A stretch of DNA of 64,000 nt. Source: Axinella damicornis (Eukaryota > Porifera > Demospongiae > Axinellida > Axinellidae). Under the pieces are notes generated by a model. The model was given only the letters and a program-made list of their open reading frames with translations. It had not been told where the DNA came from and ran no database searches. The position numbers and the translations under genes were made by a program. This document shows, piece after piece, positions 36,603 through 49,104 of this stretch. The stretch is taken from assembly GCA_963931865.1 (NCBI GenBank), contig OZ007510.1:14550111-14614110 (forward strand), given 5' to 3'. The number at the start of each line of letters is the position of its first letter. Within the stretch, counting starts at the first letter, position 1.

Positions 36603-38743
36603 AGCAGAGGTAGAGCAGAGGTAGAGCCAGGTAGAGCCAGGTAGAGCAGAGGTAGAGCCAGGTAGAACAGAGGTAGAGCCAGGTAGAGCAGAGGTAGAGC
36701 CGGGTAGAGCCAGGTAGAGCAGAGGTAGAGCCAGGTAGAGCAGAGGTAGAGCCAGGTAGAGCCAGGTAGAGCAGAGGTAGAGCCAGGTAGAGCAGAGGTA
36801 GAGCCAGGTAGAGCCAGGTAGAGCAAAGGTAGAGCCAGGTAGAGCAGAGGTAGAGCCAGGTAGAGCAGAGGTAGAGCCAGGTAGAGCCAGGTAGAGCAGA
36901 GGTAGAGCCAGGTAGAGCAGAGGTAGAGCCAGGTAGAGCCAGGTAGAGCAGAGGTAGAGCCAGGTAGAGCAGAGGTAGAGCAGAGGTAGAGCCAGGTAGA
37001 GCAGAGGGAGAGCCAGGTAGAGCAGAGGTAGAGCCAGGTAGAGCCAGGTAGAGCAGAGGTAAGAGCAGAAGTAGAGCTAGGTAGAGCCAGGTAGAGCAGA
37101 GGTAGAGCCAGGTAGAGAAGAGGTAGAGCAGAGGTAGAGCCAGGTAGAGCAGAGGTAGAGCAGAGGTAGAGCCAGGTAGAGCAGAGGTAGAGCAGAGGTA
37201 GAGCCAGGTAGAGCAGAGGTAGAGCCAGGTAGAGCAGAGGTAGAGCCAGGTAGAGCCAGGTAGAGCAGAGGTAGAGCAGAGGTAGAGCCAGGTAGAGCAG
37301 AGGTAGAGCCAGGTAGAGCAGAGGTAGAGCCAGGTAGAGCCAGGTAGAGCAGAGGTAGAGCCAGGTAGAGCAGAGGTAGAGCCAGGTAGAGCCAGGTAGA
37401 GCAGAGGTAGAGCCAGGTAGAGCAGAGGTAGAGCAGAGGTAGAGCCAGGTAGAGCAGAGGGAGAGCCAGGTAGAGCAGAGGTAGAGCCAGGTAGAGCCAG
37501 GTAGAGCAGAGGTAAGAGCAGAAGTAGAGCTAGGTAGAGCCAGGTAGAGCAGAGGTAGAGCCAGGTAGAGAAGAGGTAGAGCAGAGGTAGAGCCAGGTAG
37601 AGCAGAGGTAGAGCAGAGGTAGAGCCAGGTAGAGCAGAGGTAGAGCAGAGGTAGAGCCAGGTAGAGCAGAGGTAGAGCCAGGTAGAGCAGAAGTAGAGCA
37701 GAGGTAGAGCCAGGTAGAGCAGAGGTAGAGCAGAGGTAGAGCCAGGTAGAGCAGAGGTAGAGCAGAGGTAGAGCCAGGTAGAGCAGAGGTAGAGCCAGGT
37801 AGAGCAGAGGTAGAGCCAGGTAGAGCAGAGGTAGAGCCAGGTAGAGCAGAGGTAAGAGCAGAAGTAGAGCTAGGTAGAGCCAGGTAGAGCAGAGGTAGAG
37901 CCAGGTAGAGAAGAGGTAGAGCAGAGGTAGAGCCAGGTAGAGCAGAGGTAGAGCAGAGGTAGAGCCAGGTAGAGCAGAGGTAGAGCAGAGGTAGAGCCAG
38001 GTAGAGCAGAGGTAGAGCCAGGTAGAGCAGAGGTAGAGCAGAGGTAGAGCCAGGTAGAGCAGAGGTAGAGCAAAGGTAGAGCCAGGTAGAGCAGAGGTAG
38101 AGCCAGGTAGAGCAGAGGTAGAGCCAGGTAGAGCCAGGTAGAGCAGAGGTACAGCCAGGTAGAGCAGAGGTAGAGCCAGGTAGAGCAGAGGTAGAGAAGA
38201 GGTAGAGCCAGGTAGAGCAGAGGTAGAGCAGAGGTAGAGCCAGGTAGAGCAGAGGTAGAGCCAGGCAGAGCATAGGTAGAGCCAGGTAGAGCCAGGTTGA
38301 GCAGAGGTAGAGCAGAGGTAGAGCCAGGTAGAGCAGAGGTACAGCAGAGGTAGAGCCAGGTAGAGCAGAGGTAGAGCCAGGTAGAGCAGAGGTAGTACCA
38401 GGTACAGCAGAGGTAGAGCCAGGTAGAGCAGAGGTAGAGCAGAGGTAGAGCCAGGTAGAGCAGAGGTAGAGCAGAGGTAGAGCCAGGTAGAGCAGAGGTA
38501 GAGCCAGGTAGAGCAGAGGTAGTACCAGGTAGAGCAGAGGTAGAGCCAGGTAGAGCAGAGGTAGAGCAGAGGTAGAGCCAGGTAGAGCAGAGGTAGAGCA
38601 GAGGTAGAGCCAGGTAGAGCAGAGGTAGAGCAGAGGTAGAGCCAGGTAGAGCAGAGGTAGAGCCAGGTAGAGCAGAGGTAGAGCCAGGTAGAGCAGAGGT
38701 AGAGCCAGGTAGAGCAGAGGTAGAGCCAGGTAGAGCAGAGGTA

Positions 38744-38928
38744 CAGCAGTTTGCACAATCTTTGCACTTTGCAGGCTACCAACAGCAAACGGAAGTGGTT
38801 AATTAGAGACCCAAATACTATGCAGAAAACGCTGACTCATGCAGACTGAGCACTTAAAGTTAACCACAAATTCAATTAGATATCCAAGGTTTGTAACTGG
38901 CAAAGTGCAAAGATTGTGCAAACAGCTG
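38744..38928. mobile_element. 185-bp MITE with ~30-bp inverted termini and TA target duplication
   Basis: It begins CAGCAGTTTGCACAATCTTT and ends with the inverted counterpart AAAGATTGTGCAAACAGCTG, about 30 bp with very few mismatches. The minisatellite word reads GGTAGAGC; here it reads GGTA, element, TAGAGC, so the TA (38742-38743 and 38929-38930) was duplicated on insertion. TA duplication and short size fit a Tc1/mariner-type non-autonomous element. No coding capacity. Confidence 0.92.
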
Positions 38929-41900
38929 TAGAGCCAGGTAGAGGAGAGGTAGAGCCAGGTAGAGCAGAGGTATATAGAGCCAGGTAGAGGCAGGTAGAGC
39001 AGAGGTAGAGCCAGGTAGAGCAGAGGTAGAGCCAGGTAGAGCAGTGGTAGAGCAGAGGTAGAGCCAGGTAGAGCAGAGGTAGAGCCAGGTAGAGCAGAGG
39101 TAGAGCCAGGTAGAGCAGAGGTAGAGCCAGGTAGAGCAGAGGTAGAGCCAGGTAGAGCAGAGGTAGAGCCAGGTAGAGCAGAGGTAGAGCAGAGGTAGGG
39201 CCAGGTAGAGCAGAGGTAGAGCAGAGGTAGAGCCAGGTAGAGCAGAGGTAGAGCCAGGTAGAGCCAGATAGAGCAGAGGTAGAGCAGAGGTAGAGCCAGG
39301 TAGAGCAGAGGTAGAGCAGAGGTAGAGCCAGGTAGAGCAGAGGTAGAGCCAGGTAGAGCAGAGGTAGAGCCAGGTAGAGCCAGGTAGAGCAGAGGTAGAG
39401 CCAGGTAGAGCAGAGGTAGAGCCAGGTAGAGCAGAGGTAGAGCAGAGGTAGAGCCAGGTAGAGCAGAGGTAGAGCAGAGGTAGAGCAGAGGTAGAGCCAG
39501 GTAGAGCAGAGGTAGAGCCAGGTAGAGCAGAGGTAGAGCCAGGTAGAGCCAGGTAGAGCAGAGGTAGAGCCAGGTAGAGCAGAGGTAGAGCCAGGTAGAG
39601 CAGAGGTAGAGCAGAGGTAGAGCCAGGTAGAGCAGAGGTAGAGCAGAGGTAGAGCCAGGTAGAGCAGAGGTAGAGCAGAGGTAGAGCCAGGTAGAGCAGA
39701 GGTAGAGCCAGGTAGAGCAGAGGTAGAGCCAGGTAGAGCCAGGTAGAGCAGAGGTAGAGCCAGGTAGAGCAGAGGTAGAGCCAGGTAGAGCAGAGGTAGA
39801 GAACAGGTAGAGACAGGTAGAGCAGAGGTAGAGCAGAGGTAGAGCCAGGTAGAGCAGAGGTAGAGCCAGGCAGAGCAGAGGTAGAGCCAGGTAGAGCCAG
39901 GTAGAGCATAGGTAGAGCAGAGGTAGAGCCAGGTAGAGCAGAGGTAGAGCAGAGGTAGAGCCAGGTAGAGCAGAGGTAGAGCCAGGTAGAGCAGAGGTAG
40001 AGCCAGGTACAGCAGAGGTAGAGCCAGGTAGAGCAGAGGTAGAGCAGAGGTAGAGCCAGGTAGAGCAGAGGTAGAGCAGAGGTAGAGCCAGGTAGAGCAG
40101 AGGTAGAGCCAGGTAGAGCAGAGGTAGAGCAGAGGTAGAGCCAGGTAGAGCAGAGGTAGAGCAGAGGTAGAGCCAGGTAGAGCAGAGGTAGAGCCAGGTA
40201 GAGCAGAGGTAGAGCCAGGTAGAGCCAGGTAGAGCAGAGGTAGAGCAGAGGTAGAGCCAGGTAGAGCAGAGGTAGAGCAGAGGTAGAGCCAGGTAGAGCA
40301 GAGGTAGAGCCAGGTAGAGCAGAGGTATATAGAGCCAGGTAGAGGCAGGTAGAGCAGAGGTAGAGCCAGGTAGAGCAGAGGTAGAGCCAGGTAGAGCAGA
40401 GGTAGAGCCAGGTAGACCCAGGTAGAGCAGAGGTAGAGCCAGGTAGAGCAGAGCTAGAGCCAGGTAGAGCAGAGGTAGAGCAGAGGTAGAGCCAGGTAGA
40501 GCAGAGGTAGAGCAGAGGTAGAGCCAGGAAGAGCAGAGGTAGAGCCAGGTAGAGCAGAGGTAGAGCCAGGTAGAGCAGAGGTAGAGCCAGGTAGAGCAGA
40601 GGTAGAGCCAGGTAGAGCCAGGTAGAGCAGAGGTAGAGCCAGGTAGAGGAGAGGTAGAGCCAGGTAGAGCCAGGGAGAGCAGAGGTAGAGCCAGGTAGAG
40701 CAGAGGTATATAGAGCCAGGTAGAGGCAGGTAGAGCAGAGGTAGAGCCAGGTAGAGCAGAGGTAGAGCCAGGTAGAGCAGTGGTAGAGCAGAGGTAGAGC
40801 CAGGCAGAGCAGAGGTAGAGCCAGGTAGAGCAGAGGTAGAGCCAGGTAGAGCCAGGTAGAGCAGAGGTAGAGCCAGGTAGAGCAGAGGTAGAGCCAGGTA
40901 GAGCAGAGGTAGAGCAGAGGTAGAGCCAGGTAGAGCAGAGGTAGAGCAGAGGTAGAGCCAGGTAGAGCAGAGGTAGAGCCAGGTAGAGCCAGGTAGAGCA
41001 GAGGTAGAGCCAGGTAGAGCAGAGGTAGAGCCAGGTAGAGCAGAGGTAGAGCCAGGTAGAGCAGAGGTAGAGCCAGGTAGAGCAGAGGTAGAGCAGAGGT
41101 AGAGCCAGGTAGAGCAGAGGTAGAACAGAGGTAGAGCCAGGTAGAGCAGAGGTAGAGCCAGGTAGAGCAGAGGTAGAGCCAGGTAGAGCAGAGGTAGAGC
41201 CAGGTAGAGCAGAGGTAGAGCCAGGTAGAGCAGTGGTAGAGCAGAGGTAGAGCCAGGTAGAGCAGAGGTAGAGCCAGGTAGAGCAGAGGTAGAGCCAGGT
41301 AGAGCAGAGGTAGAGCAGAGGTAGAGCCAGGTAGAGCAGAGGTAGAGCAGAGGTAGAGCCAGGTAGAGCAGAGGTAGAGCAGAGGTAGAGCCAGGTAGAG
41401 CAGAGGTAAGAGCAGAAGTAGAGCTAGGTAGAGCCAGGTAGAGCCAGGTAGAGCAGAGGTAGAGCCAGGTAGAGCAGTGGTAGAGCCAGGTAGAGCCAGG
41501 TAGAGCAGAGGTAGAGCCAGGTAGAGCAGAGGTAGAGCCAGGTAGAGCAGAGGTAGAGCAGAGGTAGAGCCAGGTAGAGCAGAGGTAGAGCAGAGGTAGA
41601 GCCAGGTAGAGCAGAGGTAAGAGCAGAAGTAGAGCTAGGTAGAGCCAGGTAGAGCCAGGTAGAGCAGAGGTAGAGCGGAGGTAGAGCCAGGTAGAGCAGA
41701 GGTAGATCCAGGTAGAGCCAGGTAGAGCAGAGGTAGAGCCAGGTAGAGCAGAGGTAGAGCCAGGTAGAGCAGAGGTAGAGCAGAGGTAGAGCCAGGTAGA
41801 GCAGAGGTAGAGCCAGGTAGAGCAGAGGTAGAGCAGAGGTAGAGCCAGGTAGAGCAGAGGTAGAGCCAGGCAGAGCAGAGGTAGAGCAGAGGTAGAGCCA

Positions 41901-44696
41901 GGTAGAGCAGAGGTAGAGCCAGGTAGAGCAGAGGTAGAGCCAGGTACAGCAGAGGTAGAGCCAGGTAGAGCAGAGGTAGAGAACAGGTAAAGACAGGTAG
42001 AGCAGAGGTAGAGCAGAGGTAGAGCCAGGTAGAGCAGAGGTAGAGCCAGGCAGAGCAGAGGTAGAGCCAGGTAGAGCCAGGTAGAGCATAGGTAGAGCAG
42101 AGGTAGAGCCAGGTAGAGCAGAGGTAGAGCAGAGGTAGAGCCAGGTAGAGCAGAGGTAGAGCCAGGTAGAGCAGAGGTAGAGCCAGGTACAGCAGAGGTA
42201 GAGCCAGGTAGAGCAGAGGTAGAGCCAGGTAGAGCAGAGGTAGAGCAGAGGTAGAGCCAGGTAGAGCAGAGGTAGAGCCAGGTAGAGCAGAGGTAGAGCA
42301 GAGGTAGAGCCAGGTAGAGCAGAGGTAGAGCAGAGGTAGAGCCAGGTAGAGCAGAGGTAGAGCCAGGTAGAGCAGAGGTAGAGCCAGGTAGAGCCAGGTA
42401 GAGCAGAGGTAGAGCAGAGGTAGAGCCAGGTAGAGCAGAGGTAGAGCAGAGGTAGAGCCAGGTAGAGCAGAGGTAGAGCCAGGTAGAGCAGAGGTATATA
42501 GAGCCAGGTAGAGGCAGGTAGAGCAGAGGTAGAGCCAGGTAGAGCAGAGGTAGAGCAGAGGTAGAGCCAGGTAGAGCAGAGGTAGAGCCAGGTAGAGCAG
42601 AGGTAGAGCCAGGTACAGCAGAGGTAGAGCCAGGTAGAGCAGAGGTAGAGCAGAGGTAGAGCCAGGTAGAGCAGAGGTAGAGCAGAGGTAGAGCCAGGTA
42701 GAGCAGAGGTAGAGCAGAGGTAGAGCCAGGTAGAGCAGAGGTAGAGCCAGGTAGAGCAGAGGTAGAGCAGAGGTAGAGCCAGGTAGAGCAGAGGTAGAGC
42801 AGAGGTAGAGCCAGGTAGAGCAGAGGTAGAGCCAGGTAGAGCAGAGGTAGAGCCAGGTAGAGCCAGGTAGAGCAGAGGTAGAGCAGAGGTAGAGCCAGGT
42901 AGAGCAGAGGTAGAGCAGAGGTAGAGCCAGGTAGAGCAGAGGTAGAGCCAGGTAGAGCAGAGGTATATAGAGCCAGGTAGAGGCAGGTAGAGCAGAGGTA
43001 GAGCCAGGTAGAGCAGAGGTAGAGCCAGGTAGAGCAGAGGTAGAGCCAGGTAGACCCAGGTAGAGCAGAGGTAGAGCCAGGTAGAGCAGAGGTAGAGCAG
43101 AGGTAGAGCCAGGTAGAGCAGAGGTAGAGCAGAGGTAGAGCCAGGTAGAGCAGAGGTAGAGCCAGGTAGAGCAGAGGTAGAGCCAGGTAGAGCAGAGGTA
43201 GAGCCAGGTAGAGCCAGGTAGAGCAGAGGTAGAGCCAGGTAGAGGAGAGGTAGAGCCAGGTAGAGCAGAGGTAGAGCCGAGGTAGAGCCAGGGAGAGCAG
43301 AGGTAGAGCCAGGTAGAGCAGAGGTATATAGAGCCAGGTAGAGGCAGGTAGAGCAGAGGTAGAGCCAGGTAGAGCAGAGGTAGAGCCAGGTAGAGCAGTG
43401 GTAGAGCAGAGGTAGAGCCAGGTAGAGCAGAGGTAGAGCCAGGTAGAGCAGAGGTAGAGCCAGGTAGAGCCAGGTAGAGCAGAGGTAGAGCCAGGTAGAG
43501 CAGAGGTAGAGCCAGGTAGAGCAGAGGTAGAGCAGAGGTAGAGCCAGGTAGAGCAGAGGTAGAGCAGAGGTAGAGCCAGGTAGAGCAGAGGTAGAGCCAG
43601 GTAGAGCAGAGGTAGAGCCAGGTAGAGCAGAGGTAGAGCAGAGGTAGAGCCAGGTAGAGCAGAGGTAGAGCAGAGGTAGAGCCAGGTAGAGCAGAGGTAG
43701 AGCCAGGTAGAGCAGAGGTAGAGCCAGGTAGAGCAGAGGTAGAGCCAGGTAGAGCAGAGGTAGAGCCAGGTAGAGCAGTGGTAGAGCAGAGGTAGAGCCA
43801 GGTAGAGCAGAGGTAGAGCCAGGTAGAGCAGAGGTAGATCCAGGTAGAGCAGAGGTAGAGCAGAGGTAGAGCCAGGTAGAGCAGAGGTAGAGCAGAGGTA
43901 GAGCCAGGTAGAGCAGAGGTAGAGCAGAGGTAGAGCCAGGTAGAGCAGAGGTAAGAGCAGAAGTAGAGCTAGGTAGAGCCAGGTAGAGCCAGGTAGAGCA
44001 GAGGTAGAGCCAGGTAGAGCAGTGGTAGAGCCAGGTAGAGCCAGGTAGAGCAGAGGTAGAGCCAGGTAGAGCAGAGGTAGAGCAGAGGTAGAGCCAGGTA
44101 GAGCAGAGGTAGAGCAGAGGTAGAGCCAGGTAGAGCAGAGGTAGAGCAGAGGTAGAGCCAGGTAGAGCAGAGGTAGAGCAGAGGTAGAGCCAGGTAGAGC
44201 AGAGGTAGAGCAGAGGTAGAGCCAGGTAGAGCAGAGGTAAGAGCAGAAGTAGAGCTAGGTAGAGCCAGGTAGAGCCAGGTAGAGCAGAGGTAGAGCGGAG
44301 GTAGAGCCAGGTAGAGCAGAGGTAGATCCAGGTAGAGCCAGGTAGAGCAGAGGTAGAGCCAGGTAGAGCAGAGGTAGAGCCAGGTAGAGCAGAGGTAGAG
44401 CAGAGGTAGAGCCAGGTAGAGCAGAGGTAGAGCAGAGGTAGAGCCAGGTAGAGCAGAGGTAGAGCAGAGGTAGAGCCAGGTAGAGCAGAGGTAGAGCCAG
44501 GTAGAGCAGAGGTAGAGCCAGGTAGAGCAGAGGTAGAGCCAGGTAGAGCAGAGGTAGATCCAGGTAGAGCCAGGTAGAGCAGAGGTAGAGCCAGGTAGAG
44601 CCAGGTAGAGCAGAGGTAGATCCAGGTAGAGCCAGGTAGAGCAGAGGTAGAGCCAGGTAGAGCAGGTAGGAAATCTTTGTGGTGAGCCAGGTTTCC

Positions 44697-45254
<558 letters not shown>

Positions 45255-45263
45255 TCTATAACC

Positions 45264-45653
45264 TAGTCTCGGTCCTCGGAACCAGACCCTTTGTGCAGGG
45301 GAGGAGGAAAGGGTCTGGGCACCATCTTACATTCGAGTTGTCCCCAGGTTGGAATGTTGACCTAACGAATCAGAAGCGTTGATTGCGAATGACGTCAGGG
45401 AAACAATTTTTCTCCAGGCTTTCGATGTCGCCAGTGACTAGACATGGCAAATCGCTGTGCCGTACCGCGTTACCCGCGAGTGTCTGACAAAAGTCGAGGA
45501 GAGCAACGAGCAGGTGACTGTGATCGTACGTGTGGTATCGCAGTTGATTGCTAATTACCACGCATAATTACATTCCGTGAGGACAACTCGAATGTAGGAA
45601 CGTGCCCAGACCCTTTCCTCCTCCCCCGCACGAAGGGTCTGGTTCCGAGACTA
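45264..45653. mobile_element. 390-bp MITE, ~75-bp inverted termini, 9-bp target duplication (Mutator-like size)
   Basis: The left end TAGTCTCGG...GGAACCAGACCCTT continues to ACATTCGAGTTGTCC (about 45341); the right end mirrors it from GGACAACTCGAATGT (about 45580) to AAGGGTCTGGTTCCGAGACTA. TCTATAACC flanks both sides (45255-45263 and 45654-45662). A 9-bp duplication with long inverted termini is typical of Mutator-like elements. No transposase is encoded. Confidence 0.93.
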
Positions 45654-46001
45654 TCTATAACCCTGGAACTGATTTTTTGTGCGTTCTCTGAAGAGGAAAC
45701 CCTTACTGTCTATGCCCTTGGTTCAAATGTGCCTGACAGTATGCCATTTCATGCTGTGTGTACATGTAACGGTGATCGAAAGTAGTTATACATAGCATAG
45801 TTGACGGAGACTTAACTTACAGTTATCCACCCTGCAGGCTTTTTGCGATTTACTCCCCATGCTCTTCCTGCCTAGGCGCCTGTACTCCAAAAGAAGCACT
45901 TCATGCGGGGTTCTAGCAAAGTTTCGAGTCGGCGGCCGCGGAAAAGTATACCGGAAGTCAGTCGGCGGATGACTCGGCGGATAACTTGAAGCTGGTTACC
46001 T

Positions 46002-46082
46002 CTATGCACTGCCTTCGGCAGCGTGCATATCCGCCCCTATATATAGTGCCCGCCCAATTCTACATTCCTGGCTACGCCACTG
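46002..46082. other. Small hairpin and transposon-terminus-like motif
   Basis: TATGCACTGCCTTCGGCAGC followed by GTGCATA (46002-46028) forms a short stem with a TTC loop. CCTGGCTACGCCACTG at 46067-46082 reads on the other strand as CAGTGGCGTAGCCAGG, a sequence common at transposon ends in marine invertebrates. No matching opposite terminus was found nearby, so an element cannot be bounded. Confidence 0.35.
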
Positions 46083-46340
46083 GATCAGACGGGAACCGCC
46101 GTACTCGGGATGCTAGACCAAGAGTCGGGAATTAATGTAGGTAAGGAGTGGCCCAGACTCGTACTCGATTATTGGGGAGGCAACACTCCGACTCAAACTC
46201 CAGTCTGATTGATTGATTTTCATTGCCCTGGGTTACAGGATGGAACATGAACACAACAAATAAGCACACTAATGAGTCCAAATGATAACACAAAACAGAG
46301 AGAAGAGTTTGATAGTAGATAGAGCGGTGTACCGTTGAAG

Positions 46341-46525
46341 AGGACCGTCGGCAAAGAGCACCAGAGGGGCTACCCTTCCCACCGTGACAGAAGACACTCG
46401 AGCGTGAGCCTACTGTCACGTGTACTCCTCTAGTAGAACCCTTGCAAGGTAAGTCCAAACACCCAGAGCAGTACTGTCGGCAACGAGCACCAGAGGGGCT
46501 ACCCTTCCCACCATGACAGAAGACA
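46341..46525. repeat. Two copies of a ~57-bp segment, period ~126 bp
   Basis: GAGCACCAGAGGGGCTACCC with CTTCCCACCRTGACAGAAGA occurs at about 46341-46399 and again at 46468-46525 with a few differences. The minus-strand open frame spanning both (46554-46132) has no recognised domain and is probably not a gene. Confidence 0.7.
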
Positions 46526-46559
46526 CTCCCAGTGCGGGGCATTTGTACTGCCATGTGTG

Positions 46560-47635
46560 AACGTCTAGCAGTATAGAGCTCAACGAGGTCAGACTCCGGC
46601 TCTAGATGTCACAAGTTATCACCATCAAACTCAGCTCAGAAAATGCACCTGGACGAGAACGAGAGAGACAAGAGAGACAACATCAAGTCGGAATTTCTTG
46701 AGCTGAGGCAGTCAAGACACCCCAGAGAGAGACAGCAACTCATTGAGTCATGGTCGCCATTTTGGTTTCGCTGAGTACGCTAAGCGAATGCGCATCCCGA
46801 CTTCCGGAATTCCGTGATACAATTATTATTTAAACCCGTTTCCGGTTGCGGGCGCCTCAGGGGTCAACGGTCACTTCTGCAGTCAAGTAAACGGGCGTGC
46901 GCGGGACTTTGGTCCGGGGACGGGTTGTGAAGATGCAAGATCGACGATAGTTTGAGGAGATTCTGTGAAATGGACATGCTCCTGCTTGAGCTTTTGAATG
47001 TGGATGAGGTCAGTATTCTGCCATATATAGAGCTGTTTACAGGACTGAATGCTCTTCCATTCAACTGCTGACTTAGATTTGAAGTCATGCATAATTTAAC
47101 ATGTTGGTTAGATATCACTGCCCCGAGGGGACTGACTTCATCTGCACGAATGGGCAGAGAAAGCAGACTGGGCCTCCATTTCCGGCAGTGAGGCTTTTTC
47201 CCAGTCTGGACGGCTGGTGGTAGGCTGAGAGCCATGATTGTTGAATGTCCTCGTATCACATTCGGCAATGTTCTCTGTGACAGTAATTTATCGGTTAATG
47301 GGTGTGAGTTCAGTTGATTTACTTTCAGACTTTCTTCTCACCACAGACACACTGTGTGATGTGAGTGAGGAAAAAATGGAGCATGCACTGAGGGAGGAGA
47401 TTGAGATCGGCTTGAGCTCCGTCTGACAGGTAAGGAGAAGGGAAGTGAGGAGAGGAAGGAGAAGAGGAAAAGTGGAGGGGGATTTGATGGTAAAATTAAT
47501 TGCAAAGAATGTACTCAATTCCCTCAGTCCCAAGAATGCCACTGTTGGAACTGTCAATCAGTGTTCTTCCCTTATTCTCTGTGTGGGATGGTTCACAAGT
47601 TGTGGTGAACTAGTCCAGTGGCTTGCCATAGACAT
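46560..47635. other. About 1 kb without a recognised gene
   Basis: Several short frames exist on both strands, none with recognisable motifs. GTCGCCATTTTGG at 46750-46762 resembles a YY1-type site as found near animal promoters, but no transcription unit can be attached to it. Confidence 0.4.
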
Positions 47636-47902
47636 ACTGTAGTTGCAGTTAATTTTGCGGTGGGGAAATTTTCGCGGTATTCGCGGATGAAGTAAGACCG
47701 CGAAATTAAACCCGCGAAATATATTTCCACAGCTAGCGCTAGTGCTAGGCATAACAGTTACTGTCCTTCGTGTTCCTGGGCTCACGCTCACACAGTAGCT
47801 CTTCCCCGGCAGTTGCTTCGCTGTAGACGTGGTAGCCACGCATACACAGTTCGATCGCTCCATTTTTGGCACGTGAAATAATCGGCAACTACGGTACAGC
47901 AT
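47636..47902. mobile_element. Candidate ~267-bp MITE with imperfect inverted termini
   Basis: The left end TACTGTAGTTGCAGTTAATT pairs with the right end, whose complement reads TACCGTAGTTGCCGATTATT. Next to the left end are GCGGTGGGGAAATTTTCGCG and CCGCGAAATTAAACCCGCGA, a short internal foldback. No clear target duplication could be read. The open frame 47866-48105 (+) starts inside this element and has no recognised domain. Confidence 0.55.
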
Positions 47903-48405
47903 TAATTCATTATCCAATAGCAATTACAGAAGAAACTTCAACTGGCGAGCTAGTATCAGTGTTCAATTTTATCCAGAGGCAGAAGTTAGACCCTCGCTCA
48001 CCAAGTTTTGTCCCGTTACAATCAGATTTCAGAACGAGCAATCACTACTGCTGTAGTTTTGAACTCAATCATGCCCAAGAGTTTCCTGAGTTGATATATG
48101 AATAAAGGCACTAATGATATGTAACTTCCTCGCTGACAAATCAGATAGGCTTGATGAAACACTTACGTTGGTGTGTGTGTGTGAGGGGGTGGCTTCACAA
48201 TACTGCTATGATAATGGGCGTGTGTGTATAGAAATCTTACCTGAATGTGGGGGTGTGGTCAGGGATTGGTTTGGGTCAAAGAGACTAGGATCAAGGTGAT
48301 AAATTATACATGCTAGTATCAACACGGGGTTGTCAGTGAGAAATCAGCAGTCTAACTATCAGCAAACTTTACACCGACAAGGCATTTTGTGTGTGGTGCA
48401 TGTGT

Positions 48406-49041
48406 TCTCCAGTATTGGGACAATTGCAAAACCTGGACCGTGGACTCTGGACTGGACTGTGGACTGACACGACTGATAAAACACAGCCGTATACAGACAG
48501 TAAGCACCACCAAACATACAAAGGGCTGCTCCAGCTCTAGCTTCCTAGCCTGTTTGGTATTGTCTCCCCGATTTCTAAATATCATGTGCGTATTTAATGC
48601 ACTTCATCAAAGGTAGCTATGTCCGACTCCTTGTAGATTCTATACTGACTGGCTTAGCCTCATTCCCAGGCACTCCCCAGTTACCGAGCACCTGGGAACG
48701 AGGCTACTACCGGTTTTGACTTGTTACAACGACCACAGTCACCACACTGGTTTGTTGGGTAAGCACCTTCGTCAAGCTTTAATTGAGCTCTGGTTAGAAT
48801 GCTTTGCCTGCTGGAAGAATTGGAAGAGTGATTATTTTCAGCCGAAAGCAAACTCCAGCCTTTCTTGAAGTGTAGAACCAAGAATATTCCTGACATCAAT
48901 GAAGCTGATCGTAGAAGCTCATATGCGCATGACCTTTGTATGTGGCGTTTGCTGTCTGTATATGATCAGTCCCGAGTCCAGTCCATGGTCAGTCCACAGT
49001 CCAGAGTCCAGGTTTTGTAGTGTCCCATACTGTCTCCAGGG
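48406..49041. mobile_element. Inverted-repeat (foldback-type) element, ~636 bp
   Basis: Arms of about 110-125 bp face each other: 48406-48531 (CTCCAGTATTGGGAC, GGACTCTGGACTGGACTGTG, CAAACATACAAAGG) and 48929-49041 (CCTTTGTATGTGG, CAGTCCACAGTCCAGAGTCC, CATACTGTCTCCAGG). The arms contain short GGACT-type repeats and differ by indels, so this is an old copy. A smaller foldback (48655-48706) is nested in the interior. No target duplication was read. Confidence 0.7.
48655..48706. mobile_element. 52-bp foldback fragment of the TAGCCTCGTTCCCAGG family
   Basis: TAGCCTCATTCCCAGG faces CCTGGGAACGAGGCTA around an 18-20-bp loop. The termini match those of the element at 51799-51893. No target duplication is seen. 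Confidence 0.6.
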
Positions 49042-49104
49042 ATATATAAAACATGGGATATAGTGATGAACATATACCACAGCAGTGTACATCCTTGGTT
49101 GTGC

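Larger units (their letters stand above)
34475..44668 (+). repeat. 10-kb minisatellite of two words: GGTAGAGCCA (10) and GGTAGAGCAGA (11)
   Basis: The array is a string of word A (GGTAGAGCCA) and word B (GGTAGAGCAGA), mostly as AB (21 bp), ABB (32 bp) and AAB (31 bp). Two variant cassettes recur as markers: one with GGTAAGAGCAGAAGTAGAGC (near 34724, 34988, 35104, 35239, 35370, 35700, 37051, 37512, 37852, 41407, 41618, 43950, 44237) and one with GGTATATAGAGCCAGGTAGA (near 38968, 40326, 40705, 42494, 42963, 43323). Because AB is 21 bp and lacks stops on the minus strand in all frames, open frames up to 1150 codons arise there (WLYLCST, GSTSALP and ALPLLYL cycles). No promoter, splice signal or non-repeat domain supports a protein. 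Confidence 0.97.

Noticed and set aside
47866..48105. 79-codon + strand ORF with good composition
   Set aside because: Its start lies in a candidate MITE terminus and no motif is recognised; not enough support for a gene.
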